Below, one piece after another: positions 36,001-45,599 of a DNA stretch of 64,000 nt (within the stretch, counting starts at the first letter, position 1; every line of letters begins with the position of its first letter). The notes under the pieces were generated by a model. That model had not been told where the DNA came from. It did no database searches and worked only from the letters and a program-made list of their open reading frames with translations. Source of the stretch: Styela clava (taxonomy: Eukaryota > Chordata > Ascidiacea > Stolidobranchia > Styelidae); NCBI RefSeq assembly GCF_964204865.1, contig NC_135252.1, positions 17,939,383 to 18,003,382 of the forward strand. The letters run 5' to 3'. The position numbers and the translations under genes are program-made.

Positions 36001-38998
36001 GATTGCATAATATCTTTAGAGTTCGTCGAACAGAACGCACAGTTCTACGGGAAAGAAAAAAAAACATATACGTAAAACGTAAAACACATACGTAGAAGTA
36101 AGAATTGGCATCCGGAAGTAGATAGATAGCGGGAATAATCACACCAAAATCACGAAACATATTTAAGCCTATATATAACATAGTACAAATTTTTAAAAGT
36201 CTGCTTACAAAATTTATTGGGCGGGCCGCGGGTTCGGCACCCTTGCACTACAGCATAAAAAAGTGGGCACCTGTTATATACACTTTCTGAGTCAAATTCA
36301 TGTTGTTGTATTTTATTTGAGATGCGTCGCTATTTCATTCTTTATATTTAATATTTATGTAAAGCTATTTTCGGTGGGTGTGCAGAGCCCGTTATATTGA
36401 TCATAAATATCGTATAGTGTTATATTAAAAATATTGTTATTAAACAGATACGCTGTTTTGGGATTAGACATTGTAGATACTATAAATTACATACGTTTTT
36501 CTAATGTTTGGTTTTCAGGAACGATGGTGCGTATGTCCCCAATTCATAGACACATTTATGCGTAAGTCACAGTGCTCTATTATGACGTCACATTCCTGCG
36601 TCATACAAATTAATTTAAATCCGGCTACGACTAAAAAATTAAACCATGGGAAATTATTACCTCTCAATGGCGTAACAATATCATTAGGAAGTTATTTACG
36701 TTTTTCTAAAAACTGCTAAAAATGACTTACGCAATTTGGTTATTAGCGTGACGATATATTTGTAATAGTGAGTATTCAAAAAGTCATTACCAAGAAGTAA
36801 TCGATGCTGAAGATCCATCTATCCATCTCCAATGTCCTTCGCTGGCTTCATCTGTTGCTCCAATCCAATAAGAAGTTAGTCCAGAACTACAACACATTTA
36901 TTTCCTTACGATATGTATGTCATTGAAACCCATTGATAATAAAACGCCGAATGTAATAAAAGTTATATATATATTATAACGAATATTTAAAAAAAATGAC
37001 TCTAAAATTATTTTCTATTAATTTCAAAGGATTTGAGACGAAAATATCCTTCACATATTGATGACAATAATTTAAAGTCATTTTTTTAAAATATTCGTTA
37101 TAATATATATATAACTTTTATTACATTCGGCGTTTTATTATCAATGGGTTTCAATGACATACATATCGTAAGGTAATTAAATGTGTTGTAGTTCTGGACT
37201 AAAAGACTGGACTCTAAATATTCGTTATAGTATATATATAACTTTTATTGTGCATTTTTATTTAAGTGTCTCTAGTACATTCCCATTCTTGCTAAGCTTA
37301 CAACTAAACATTTTCAATAAAGCATTAACAATTTTACCTATTCATTTTATTAGACACAACATAATTATTCTAATTATTGGACACGGAGTGGACATACAAA
37401 TCGTTTTGTTATTATGCTGTTGTTGTTCTTGTTGTAATTAGTGTTTTTGTACTATTGGATCAATTGCTTTGAATGTTTAACTGATTAAAGATTGTATTTT
37501 CGCTAGAAGGCCATTACTTTTGTTTATTTCCGTACTACTCCATTTCCATGTATTTGAGCATCGCTCTCTTGATTATTGTATTATAGACTTATTTAAATCA
37601 CCACAGAACACTGTCATAATTTAATCTCTATCTTGTCGGGAAGTTAGTTACGTGAACATTAATATAGGACTCTAATTTGAATGGACAACAAGAGATAATA
37701 TATCATACGTCAACGTCTTATCTGTAAACATCTGTAGTAAAGATCCACAATAAATCGCTTTAGTATTGTCGGAAACTGTCAGAAGTATAAATAGCATCGA
37801 TTTAAAAATGTTTAGTTAAATTTTGCGAAGAATTAATTACAACCAAACGTAAAATTAACGTAAAATTAATCGTAAATTTCATTGTAACGCCCCTCTTTGA
37901 CTTGCTTACGATTTTTACGCATATTATCGCTGACAAAACTAACACTTGTTGCATTAGAACGCCTCCGTGCAGTGATAATTGGGTAATAATTAGGGTGTGA
38001 CGTCATTAACTTGTCAAGTTTAGTGTTGAATTTGTAAATTACGTAAATACATTTATAATTTCTTCGTAACGATTTTAGCTAGAATAATGATTGTGGTGTT
38101 GTTTTGAAGGAAAATAACACAAGAAAACAATGGAACTAAAAATAATTAATTATATTCAACTACTCAACACAATAACAGTCAAGTTCAAGGTTATTTTCTA
38201 CAAATGTTGAGGCATTAGGGCGCATATCCAAAGTAATATTTGGAGAAGCGCGTTCTAGCGACATCTCGCGTGCTAGAGCTCTGGCGTACGCATTTAAAAG
38301 ACATGAGTCACGCTTTTGGGTCTAATGGTTAATGAGAAAAAGCTTTGAAAGTGGCCCTACAAAATGACCTCAGAAAGGTCGATTGGAATACTGCCAAACT
38401 TTACTAACGCTGTTGAAGCGACCAAAGGTAAAAGTAAACATTAAATAAATCATCACCCTCTGATTGTGCTAAGAACGTCATTTTTTATAGAGTTAACATC
38501 AAGTTGAACAAGACTTGATCCGCTTCCACACAAGGATTTTGCTCCTGACCAGGAATACTTAGTGTTGTAAAAAGTTAGTTTATAGAAAGGTCGGGTTACT
38601 GTCTTCCAAAGTCCTAAAAAATAACAATCATTCATCACAAATATTATCTGTGAATCACGGGAATTTATACGTTTTCGGAAATGATAAAGGTAACATTAGA
38701 CGCTACATATTTCAGGTGAGATGATACCGAAAATAGTTACTACATAAAGCAATTTGCAAAAAATGGCTATGTCACTACCTAAAGCAAAACTACAAATACA
38801 AAAATATAACATGTCAGTTGTATTTGAACATAATTTACTGAATACTTAGTAAAATGTGACATTGCATAACGCATACAACTTATTGTTAAATATTATACCT
38901 ATAAATATAAAAAAAAAAGATAAATTCATAATTTTAATACCTGCACTAGATGTTGCAAGAAATGTTAACAGAACCAACCAGCAATTGCACCCAAGCAT
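24863..38998 (-). CDS. Gene B: CTLD-CTLD-Ig-FN3 receptor with ITAM-like tail
   Basis: Seventeen exons (minus): 38,998-38,941; 38,613-38,457; 36,886-36,791; 34,575-34,463; 33,666-33,498; 33,421-33,294; 33,134-32,844; 32,611-32,509; 32,115-31,995; 31,881-31,702; 31,361-31,154; 30,896-30,794; 30,516-30,385; 29,937-29,809; 29,455-29,370; 28,730-28,560; 25,011-24,863. All junctions are GT-AG, all phases agree, and the sum is 798 codons with stop. Predicted order: signal peptide 1-19, CTLD1 ~20-141, CTLD2 ~142-240, Ig ~241-337, FN3-like modules ~338-541, membrane-proximal RPTP-type module ~542-691, TM ~695-716, cytoplasmic tail 717-797 with YETI and YEDI six residues apart. A type I cell-surface receptor. 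No stops or frameshifts seen. The ligand is unknown; signalling through SH2 proteins is inference. Confidence 0.88.
26391..28238 (+). mobile_element. ORF1-only retroelement with poly(A) tail
   Basis: Inserted in the last intron of gene B, antisense to it. The frame 26,492-27,991 encodes a ~499-codon ORF1-type protein with two in-frame stops. About 230 bp of 3' untranslated sequence ends in A19 (28,220-28,238). A 9-bp direct repeat TGAAGCAGA flanks it (26,382-26,390 and 28,239-28,247). No reverse transcriptase or endonuclease follows, so it is either a naturally ORF1-only nonautonomous element or an internally deleted LINE copy. Confidence 0.75.
26492..27991 (+). pseudogene. LINE-type ORF1 with two CCHC zinc knuckles, two in-frame stops
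   Basis: One frame runs from ATG 26,492 through TGA at 26,690-26,692 and TAA at 27,179-27,181 to TAA at 27,989-27,991. Middle part: TRISVRDIPEETTF and NYG-like basic segments. Zinc knuckles CGKCLQTGHTFKDC and CRYCKESGHLQRQC (both CX2CX4HX4C) lie just before the second stop. The C-terminal ~270 codons are Ser/Thr/Asn-rich with a basic end (RGRGKKKNN). This is a nucleic-acid-binding retroelement protein; the stops suggest it is dead or relies on a donor elsewhere. Confidence 0.8.
28560..28730 (-). CDS. Gene B exon 16: transmembrane helix and juxtamembrane
   Basis: Encodes DITWAVVAGGMLAVLSAFVC then LCYVRHRNNKRK, a single helix with a basic stop-transfer stretch and no charged residue inside the membrane. 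It is not homologous to the TM exon of gene C but matches the orphan TM exon at 42,038-42,175. The donor splits Gly (phase 1), which the last exon completes. Confidence 0.9.
29370..30896 (-). CDS. Gene B exons 12-15: membrane-proximal RPTP-type module
   Basis: Exon 12 opens APSNIQAPST; exon 13 has CYFIIVQVNKTSNT and YIAIALNRT; exon 14 has [16 protein letters not shown] and YNNRLSLSDSYR; exon 15 gives [12 protein letters not shown]. The order (C-Y-x-I-I-V, then YN..L...YR.FL) is what lies just outside the membrane in many RPTPs, so even though gene B lacks a phosphatase, its stalk is of RPTP origin. Confidence 0.82.
30025..30061. repeat. (TA)n microsatellite
   Basis: About 18 uninterrupted TA units in an intron of gene B. 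A shorter TA run lies in a gene C intron near 60,967-60,990. Confidence 0.95.
31154..32611 (-). CDS. Gene B exons 8-11: fibronectin type III-like modules
   Basis: Exon 8 opens [20 protein letters not shown] and LITWKP; exon 9 closes a module with DLQSSTSYNIK (the usual L.P.T.Y.....V pattern). Exon 10 has GLPGPVSKPSLNMTYDGSCN followed by VSWSTV; exon 11 gives [20 protein letters not shown], the G-F G pattern of an FN3 end. These are the extracellular stalk. Confidence 0.85.
32844..33134 (-). CDS. Gene B exon 7: immunoglobulin (I-set) domain
   Basis: One phase-1/phase-1 exon encodes the whole domain: ITCMVSGYPSPTVKWMKG (B and C strands, Cys and Trp), then a variable stretch, then [18 protein letters not shown] (D.G.Y.C signature). 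Symmetric phase makes it a movable module. Gene C carries the counterpart at 53,462-53,752. Confidence 0.92.
33294..33666 (-). CDS. Gene B exons 5-6: second C-type lectin-like region
   Basis: Exon 5 (33,666-33,498) encodes [20 protein letters not shown] and a YETARTECYKLQSR helix; exon 6 (33,421-33,294) encodes a short C-terminal half ending DKHYYICEQ, a typical CTLD terminus. The region is shorter than a usual CTLD (about 99 residues versus 115-130): it lacks the WIG/EPN middle, so it may be a degenerate, non-Ca2+-binding module. Confidence 0.78.
34463..38613 (-). CDS. Gene B exons 2-4: first C-type lectin-like domain
   Basis: Exon 2 (38,613-38,457) encodes [20 protein letters not shown] and a [10 protein letters not shown] helix typical of the first CTLD helix. 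Exon 3 (36,886-36,791) encodes YWIGATDEASEGHWRWMDGS-type sequence, the conserved WIG.T/W.W.DG core. Exon 4 (34,575-34,463) contains WNSAEPNGRRNEN, an EPN triplet as used for Ca2+/mannose-type binding, and closes GVKCME. A canonical WND motif was not seen, so classical sugar binding is uncertain. Confidence 0.85.
34954..35197 (+). repeat. ~300-bp dispersed repeat family, copy 3
   Basis: Begins GACAAAACGAGAATATCAG, has GGGATCCCCCAAAACAGCGC and GTGACACCTTGTGTCCCATC, skips part of the middle, and ends CAGACAAATACCTATCAAC and CGATAAGTAAT. It lies in a gene B intron with no counterpart at the same site in gene C. Confidence 0.85.
35288..36245. mobile_element. Nonautonomous hAT element with perfect 8-bp target duplication
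   Basis: Left end CAGGCCTGTCCAACC, right end (reverse-complemented) CAAGGGTGCCGAACC, both running into a GCGGGCC-rich subterminal block typical of hAT ends. The identical 8-mer CACTACAG flanks it (35,280-35,287 and 36,246-36,253). No transposase was seen in its 958 bp. It sits in the intron between gene B exons 3 and 4 and is absent from gene C. Confidence 0.9.
36879..37201. repeat. Near-perfect 323-bp palindrome overlapping the exon 3 acceptor of gene B
   Basis: Arms 36,879-37,002 and 37,076-37,201 are almost identical inverted copies (for example CATTGAAACCCATTGATAAT on one arm and its complement on the other), with a weakly complementary centre near 37,040. The left arm includes the splice acceptor and first bases of exon 3, so the mirror arm carries an inverted copy of them. 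In gene C the same intron has no such palindrome. Confidence 0.92.
37860..38075 (-). repeat. Intron segment tandemly duplicated in gene C
   Basis: Single copy in the exon 2-3 intron of gene B (contains a GACGTCATTAACTTGTC core and GCCTCCGTGCAGTGATAATT). Gene C carries two adjacent inverted-orientation counterparts at 48,770-48,955 and 48,956-49,150. Confidence 0.75.
38941..38998 (-). CDS. Gene B exon 1: signal peptide
   Basis: ATG at 38,998 begins [19 protein letters not shown]: short N-region, hydrophobic core and small residues at the likely cleavage site. The donor GTATTA splits the next codon in phase 1, matching exon 2. The same peptide, with a few changes, opens genes A and C, which supports this start. 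Confidence 0.9.
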
Positions 38999-40140
38999 TT
39001 TAGTTTCGTCAAATTGCCATCATTGAGAACAATACGTCATATCTGTAATGAATTTTCAAAATGGAAGTCACTCTATATAATTTAAATTTGCTATTTACAT
39101 TAGAACCTTCTATCTGCATTATCAAAACTTGACCACAATATAGTTTTACGCTGCGACTATAAAAAATAAACTTTAAATATCCCTCTTCATACGTATATAT
39201 ATGTTTCATGCCCCACGCAACGGATTTGACAACACTGAGGTATTCCTTGCTAAGTTACACATTACTGCGTGAGTGTGCGTAGATTTACTTCAATAATATT
39301 TACTTCAATCATAACATTATTATGATTAATATAACAAGTTTGATATATGATATTTGATTGACCAAATGGTGGAGCATCGTGTTGTAATATTCACGTTGCA
39401 CTAGTAATTACACTTATTAGGAAATTTCAGTCAATATAAAATAATATCATTTTTCAACATTCAACATTCATGTTTGAACAAGCATGTAAAGAAATTATTG
39501 TTGGCAGTAGGTCCAGCATAGGGTGCATAGCACATGATTACATTTACATTTACAGTTGTTATTTGTGGTTTTTCATAAACGTAGTCAAACATATTAAGGA
39601 TAGAATGCATTAATAACTGCGAATTTAAAATTAAGTGATCGTGTTGTAATATTTACGTTGCACTAGTGATTACACTTATTAGGTAATTTCAGTCAACATA
39701 AAATAATATCATTTTCGACATTTAACATTCATGTTTGAACAAGCATGTAAAGAAATTATCGTTTGGTAGACTTCAAAAGCAGGAGGTCTAGCATAGGTAG
39801 CATACTACATGAATACATTTATTGAAATCGTTGTTTTTTTGTGTGTTTTTTTCATAAACATAGTCAAACATATTAGTGATAGAATTCATTAATAACTTTA
39901 AATTTCAAATGAAGTGAAATTTCAGAAATAATATTTAAATACACCACAATGAAACTGCTCTTATCACAACTGGTGGAATTGATAAAAGAACTGTAAAGTT
40001 ATTCTATTGAACTTTTGTAATTGTCCAAGCCGGAAAATAGCAAACATGGAAAATATTCAGGTTTTGAGTGGTATAGAATATTATTTCAACTTCTTTATCT
40101 TGAGTGAGTCGGTGATGATATACAGGTGCATATGAAAGTA
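38999..40140. promoter_or_regulatory. Shared upstream region of gene B (inverted match to gene C upstream)
   Basis: Non-coding sequence upstream of the gene B ATG matches 46,925-47,846 upstream of gene C in inverted orientation, up to the phrase CACCTGTATA / TATACAGGTGCATATG. The promoters are thus expected here, although I can name no specific motif. Similar promoters could mean co-expression of the two receptors. Confidence 0.5.
39376..39895. repeat. Tandem duplication upstream of gene B
   Basis: Two adjacent ~250-bp units (39,376-39,612 and 39,642-39,895) share GTGTTGTAATATT.ACGTTGC, TTCATGTTTGAACAAGCATG and CATAAACRTAGTCAAACATATT. Upstream of gene C there is one unit (about 47,310-47,500, inverted). 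The region is about 0.4-0.9 kb upstream of the gene B start codon. Confidence 0.8.
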
Positions 40141-40420
40141 ATGCGTACAAAACTCTTACAAATCCGGGAAAAAGCACACACTATAATTGTTCCAAATGAT
40201 ATTTAAAAAAACAATTTTTATTTCAATGCAAAAGTATTGATTTTGCTAAAATAATATAAACATTTCCTACAGATAGGGGGCTGCGCTTTAATGGCGCTGC
40301 ATGGATATTGCTTTATTTTGGAAGTACCACAAGGTGTCGAGAAAAGTTTATAAATTCATCGTTACAGTTCCGACAATCTTGAAAGATATTATTGGATTGG
40401 TAAAGCTGACAACGCTATCA

Positions 40421-41640
40421 ACGCATGCGGCCCGTGGACACATTCCGTGCGGCCCGCAGAACAATTTTAACGTATATTCGTATTCGAGTTTTTTTCAGCT
40501 ATTCCAACTGGGGTTTAGATTCCGAGATTTGAACCTCATTTTTCTAATGCCGATGTCGGGAAGGATGTTTGTTAAATTACGGAATTTCAATGTTGTATCT
40601 ACAAGCGTCATGGCGGTGCCAATATGGGGATGATGTCCGGTGATCGATACAAGGAGAATGAATTGTCTCGTGCAGAGAGGACCCAGCCGATGAGATGAAT
40701 CGCACTTTTCATCTCAACTTCGCGTCTTAAGCTCGCGTCAGGCAACTCCTTATTTGGAGAGACGTTTTGTGCTGTTATTTTAGTGCAAACGCTGCTCTGT
40801 TATCGAGCGTGGGCCATGTGACAGCAGTGACAAAATGCAGGGATGACATAACGGCGCAGAAAATGCAGACTCGACATTTTTTTTAGCTAGGTCCCAAAAT
40901 CCCAACTCAGATGGACTTGGTTGTTCCTTGGCTGCTCACGCTGCAAGTCATAATATTAGTTAAATATAGCAATTCATCATGAAATGAGTGTCATTGTAAT
41001 GTGTAATATATTAATTGTGATGAGTGTCTGTTACTAAAAAATATAGTTTGAAACGACATTATATAACCATACACAAAAAAGATATGGAAAATACCAGAGT
41101 ACTTCTCGGGAAGCAATTTTTAAAATAACTCTTATAACTTATGCTAACAGTGCTTTATAATTTTCTCGCAAATACGCCACCCACGCAACATAATAATAGG
41201 CTGATTAAAACGGTAAACTCTCATTCGCAGGTTCGAATCACATGCGGAGATAGTTATTTGCAAGAGAATTGCTGAACCCCACGCCGCCGTAGGTTGGTTC
41301 ACGTAACCGCCGAGCGGTTACGGCTTTTTCCACCATCAAGTTCTTGTTTCCGAAAACAAATGTAACTGGCTAACTAATCCCATATCCGACATGGACTGGT
41401 AACCGGACAGGAAACCGTGATTCGCCATATGATCAAGCCGTCGTATCGGCTTTCCTCTCCCCAGAGAAAAATATGTGAATCCTATCCCATCCTTTAATAT
41501 ATTTGAGTAAACTCGCTGTATTTTGATCACTTTTGGGTTTACTCCAACTGCAGTCTGCGAGATCTCCTCAAAGTATTCTGCGACCTTTCAGCCTCGCAAC
41601 CTTAGTACTATAGAATTGGCCGACTTATTTTTAAAATACA
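40421..41640. mobile_element. hAT-like element relic, with internal insertion
   Basis: Parts 40,421-41,240 and 41,490-41,640 match the element at 57,673-58,312 in the same order (GCGGCCCG near the left end, CACATTCCGTGCGGCCCG, GGAGAATGAATTGTCTCG, CTCGCAACCTTAGTA near the right). Both terminal inverted repeats are missing. 41,240-41,490 is an unrelated insertion with a GGTTCGAATCACAT B-box-like start, possibly a SINE fragment. Confidence 0.6.
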
Positions 41641-41743
41641 TCTGCACTAGTATAAATATTGTTCCAAAAAGTCAATTTGTATATGTAAAAGACTTTGAAA
41701 TTTCGAGTTCATACTATGTCCTTTCAAAGACATTAAAGCAAGA

Positions 41744-41950
41744 TTGAATCTGCTCCAGAATTTGCATGTGCATTCATCATATGTCGGACCAGAAGCCTAT
41801 TGATTTTGGATAAAATATGTCGTATAATTAGCGTGTAATTGATTAATTAGTGACGGGACACAAGGTGTCACTATAGAGTAAGAGCGCTGTTTTGGGGGGA
41901 TCACCTAACTTTCGATCGATAAGTCTTCGGTCCCTGACCGATATTTTCGT
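41744..41950 (-). repeat. ~300-bp dispersed repeat family, copy 4
   Basis: Reverse copy lacking the (GTCT)n end: CTCCAGAATTTGCATGTGCATTC, GACGGGACACAAGGTGTCAC, GGGGGGATCACCTAACTTTCG, and an end near CCGATATTTTCG. Confidence 0.85.
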
Positions 41951-42037
41951 ATTTTTTTTTATTCCGAATAATTTTGTAACTTTATTATTAATAGATAACA
42001 GGAGCGACATTGTTACGAGTTATTTCGGCATTCTTAC

Positions 42038-42175
42038 ATGCTGATACATGTTCTATAGTTTATTTTATTTTTGTTATTGTTCCATTTTCTTTAATTTTTT
42101 TTCCATTATTGCGATGCCTCAAATAATATAATGACCCAACAATAGATGCTCCAACTAACGCCCCCAAGATTACAA
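42038..42175 (-). pseudogene. Orphan transmembrane exon related to gene B exon 16
   Basis: After acceptor TACAG it encodes VVILGALVGASIVGSLYYLR then HRNNGKKIKENGTITKIK and TAA. The RHRNN..K...GTI order and the donor position match gene B exon 16, and flanking intron sequence at 42,400-42,540 matches gene B at 28,970-29,100. The in-frame TAA and lack of neighbouring exons mark it as a broken copy, unless it serves as a short-tail exon. Confidence 0.75.
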
Positions 42176-42608
42176 CTGTATAAAAAAGTGAAAAGTAGAA
42201 GTTTAATGTCAAAATAAAAATTTAAAAATATTTCTGAAGTCTGGTCTGGTATGCATATTAACATTAAAAAAACTAACTAACATACTAAAAAATAAATATT
42301 TAAAAAGACCCCACCAAAAATATCATAACCTCAATTGGCCTAATAGTAATTTATCGGTCACATAGTCATGCGGAAAAATATTCGCCATTGTCAATATATT
42401 GCGTCACATTTTGTGCTGTAATCTAATTACACCGAGTATGACGATGTGCGGAATAGATAAAACATTATACATTTCAAATTCACTTTTATTGGTATCTGCA
42501 ACAATTTTCTCGATTGAAAGCTCATTGCTGACTTTGAACAGAATTGTATCTTTACTCGGAGTTGACGCTACAAGAAAAATCCAGCGAAATAGAATAAAGT
42601 TGAATATA

Positions 42609-43777
42609 CAGGATGTCTCAAAAATAAGCATACACTTTCAAGTTTGCATAACAATCTATTGGTTTATTCAAATTTAATAAAAGTTTACAAAAATATTCTA
42701 TAAACTACTAAGGAACAGATTATCATCTGAGTATCTCGTTGAATTTATTTATTGACAGGATATTAGATCTCAACGTGGGAACTTCAATTTTCAGACATTT
42801 TAGCCACCTTTTGATGATTCTTTTCCAACACTTTGCAATAAATCTTATGTAACTATTCCACATGTTGCTCTAATTTTTTTTTCAACTCTTCAAATTTTTT
42901 GAGGTCGTGTGGAGTAAACTTAACTTCCAAGCCCCCCCCCCCCCTCAAATGCATGGAGTTGTTCCTGTGACAATTGTGGTTCTTCTGGCATCATCACAAA
43001 AAATAACGTCCCATAATGTCTTTAGCGGAACTTGCGCACCACACAACAAGCTTCGGTGAATCACGCTCTTTCTTCTCGATACTTTAGGATTTTCTGTTAC
43101 CCATATTTGAGTGTTGTGTCGGTTTACTCTTCTGGACAGATAAAAAACAGCTTCATCACTGAGCCAAATGTTGTCAAGAATGGATGGATAGTTTCTGTAG
43201 TGATGGAGCAACGTTTCACACATTTTGACCCTACGGTCATTATCGTCTTTCTAAAGTTTGTGTACAGTTTGCAAATATGTAGGGGAACGCTTCAATATCT
43301 TTGCGTAACATTCGTTGAATAGATAGTTGATCGGCTGATCTCCAGTTCGACTGCTGCACGACGTATGGATTTTCCTTGAATCAATGCATTCGCCTCTACT
43401 GAAATCTGAATGTTTTTCTCTGAGCGTCCGCTCCTTGGTCTTCCTGATCTTTGTGCATTAACTACAGATCCAGTTTCCCTAAATTTACGATGAATTGTAT
43501 AAATTGTTCGTCGTGTAGGAGCCGCATTAATTCCAAATTCTCTGTTAATGAGGCGCTGAGTTTGCCTTACTGATTTATATGCTTCTTGCCAAACAGCAGT
43601 TTTACACCTCATTTCTTGGGTTAATCTCCTTGTCATTCTGTGGGTTGATAGAAATGTAACAATACCTAAACTTTACTTTTATCCATACTATGTTTTCTGA
43701 AGAAATGAACGCTCTATGATGAGTACATGGAAAGCAAATCAAAATTAAAAGTTTATACTTACTTTTGAGACACTCTG
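42609..43777 (-). mobile_element. Tc1/mariner-type transposon with decayed transposase
   Basis: Terminal inverted repeats CAGGATGTCTCAAAAATAAG and CAGAGTGTCTCAAAAGTAAG (right end reverse-complemented), each flanked by TA, the standard Tc1/mariner target. Length 1,169 bp. It sits in the loop between genes B and C. Confidence 0.9.
42945..43636 (-). pseudogene. Mariner-like transposase remnant
   Basis: Two frames. 43,636-43,292 is the N-terminal helix-turn-helix part, with INREFGINAAPTRRTIYTIH, a GRPRSGR hook and VELEISRSTIY. 43,223-42,945 is the catalytic core, with LDNIWLSDEAVFYLSRRVNR and HNTQIWVTENP. The two parts are out of frame with each other, and the final acidic residue of the DDE/D triad is missing. 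A C14 run (42,936-42,950) follows. Inactive. Confidence 0.85.
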
Positions 43778-43848
43778 TATATTCATATGCACTGCTGACT
43801 GACTGCAAAATGAGTTGCGAAATTTTGTTCTAATGCTTATAAATGTCA

Positions 43849-44060
43849 AAACGAGAATATCGGGCAGAGACCGAAGACATATCGATCGAAAATTAGGGGA
43901 TCCCCCAAAACAGCGCTCTTACTCCATAGTGACACCTTGTGTCTTATCACTAATTAAATAATAACTCGTTAATTATCAAAATCAATAGGCTTCTGGTCCG
44001 AGATATGATGAATGCACATGCAAAATCTGGAGCAGATTCATTCTCGCTTGCGTGAGATAT
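43849..44060 (+). repeat. ~300-bp dispersed repeat family, copy 5
   Basis: Begins AAACGAGAATATCGGGCAG, contains GGGGATCCCCCAAAACAGCGC, a small deletion, then ATGCACATGCAAAATCTGGAG and GCGTGAGATATCG. The (CAGA)n end is missing. Confidence 0.85.
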
Positions 44061-44473
44061 CGTCTGCATTTAACGGCAGTCTCTGATCGCTATCTCGTTA
44101 TTATTACCATTATGTTGTTGTTCTTATTGCTGTTGGTGTTCATTCCTTCTTTTTCCTATGAATAGATCGCCTTTGTCTTTAATTAATGCACTAATTGCTT
44201 TGAAACTCTCAGTGTTTGAAGGCCAATCTATTTAATTATTTCAAAAATTTCTGTAGGCCATATATGGAGTTCGTTTTTCGTGTTGCGTGACGTATTAAAA
44301 AAATTAGCGACTTGTGGCGGTTCTGGGTTGGTGTGGGTTAGTCACGAGGATTGCCTTACCGGTAGTCTACTGCGACAGATTGCATACCCGTACTACTTCG
44401 CTTTGACTTTTGTGTCCATATACTTGAGCATCGCTCTCTTGTTTTACAAACATTGAATACCGTCTTATTATAG

Positions 44474-45592
44474 CTTTCGGATTATGGATCTTATCAACAG
44501 TAGCAATTATAAAGTTTACTTCACAACACCAAAAAATGCCTCCATCAGGTTCAATGTCATAGGTCTTCAACCGTCAACATCTTATATTAATAAGGTAATT
44601 TCTAGGGCACGATATGTGGCTTTGTTAATTTCATTAGACACCAATCACTCTGCTGCGGACACCTGTTGCAATAAATTAGGTAATAACTTGAAAAATGTCA
44701 ATTTGTCCCTTCAACTTGCTTCAGCAATTATGCAACAACCACAAATGCAACCACTGGAGGTCTATCTGGCACTGTTACAAAACCAAGCATGGAGATGACT
44801 TTTGACGATTCGTGCAATGTATATTGGGCAACAGTAATGAATCCGGAATATATATCCGGTGTCAAGGTTTGTATACTGTCTACTGTGAGCGTGTGAAACG
44901 TATTCGAACGTGAATACAATCACGAGACAATTCATCCAAGTTGTTTTATTTCAGTATAACTGTATCAGAATATACAATATATTGAACTCTATATTTAAGA
45001 TTTGATAGAAACAAATGAGCCCGAAAGTTCTTATAGTAATATATTCTTAAGAATAAGATAACAATTTTTATCAATGAATGCTCCAAAACTTATCAATCAA
45101 CATGATGTTATACACCATTAGCTGTTACTTTATCGTCGTTCAACGAGAAATCGAGAAAAGTAAAACATTACTTGATTTCAACCATGCACGTATGATTAAT
45201 CTGAATAATTCAGAAGTTGAATATATTGCAATAGCTTTAAACAGAACCAGGTATGATTCAGACATAAACTTTTGCAAAAGAATATGATAATTATGTTCGA
45301 ATTATGTATATATATATTCATTGTGTGGAATATGGCTTCTGTTGCCAAAACATATAATCTGATCTGCTGCTTCTTTTTTGTATGAAGATGGCGTCAGTAG
45401 GCGTACAAAACAATAACACAATAATGATAGTTTGGTATCATATTCTACATAAGTTGAAAACAAAAATTCTGGGTGGGTTTGTTTTATATACAATATGATG
45501 AAATGCATTTGACTAAATACATCGTATAAGATAATTCGAAAAATACGTATGTTGCGTTTACCAGGAAATTGTTACTTGCTGTAACTCACAGG
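44474..45592 (+). pseudogene. Fragment of a further receptor copy (FN3 and membrane-proximal exons)
   Basis: Recognisable pieces in gene order: 44,474-44,594 (FRIMDLINSSNYKVYFTTPK, DLQ-type end, GT donor), about 44,706-44,869 (ATTTNATTGGLSGTVTKPSM, acceptor degraded), 45,122-45,250 (CYFIVVQREIEKSKTLLDFN to ALNRTR), and the 3' part of the next exon at 45,540-45,592 (NTYVAFTRKLLLAVTHR). The exons between the second and third pieces are missing. A partial, non-functional copy in the same orientation as gene C. Confidence 0.8.
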
Positions 45593-45599
45593 TACGAGA

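Noticed and set aside
42936-42950. C14 run as a regulatory G-quadruplex
   Set aside because: It is a homopolymer inside a decayed transposon, more likely slippage than function.
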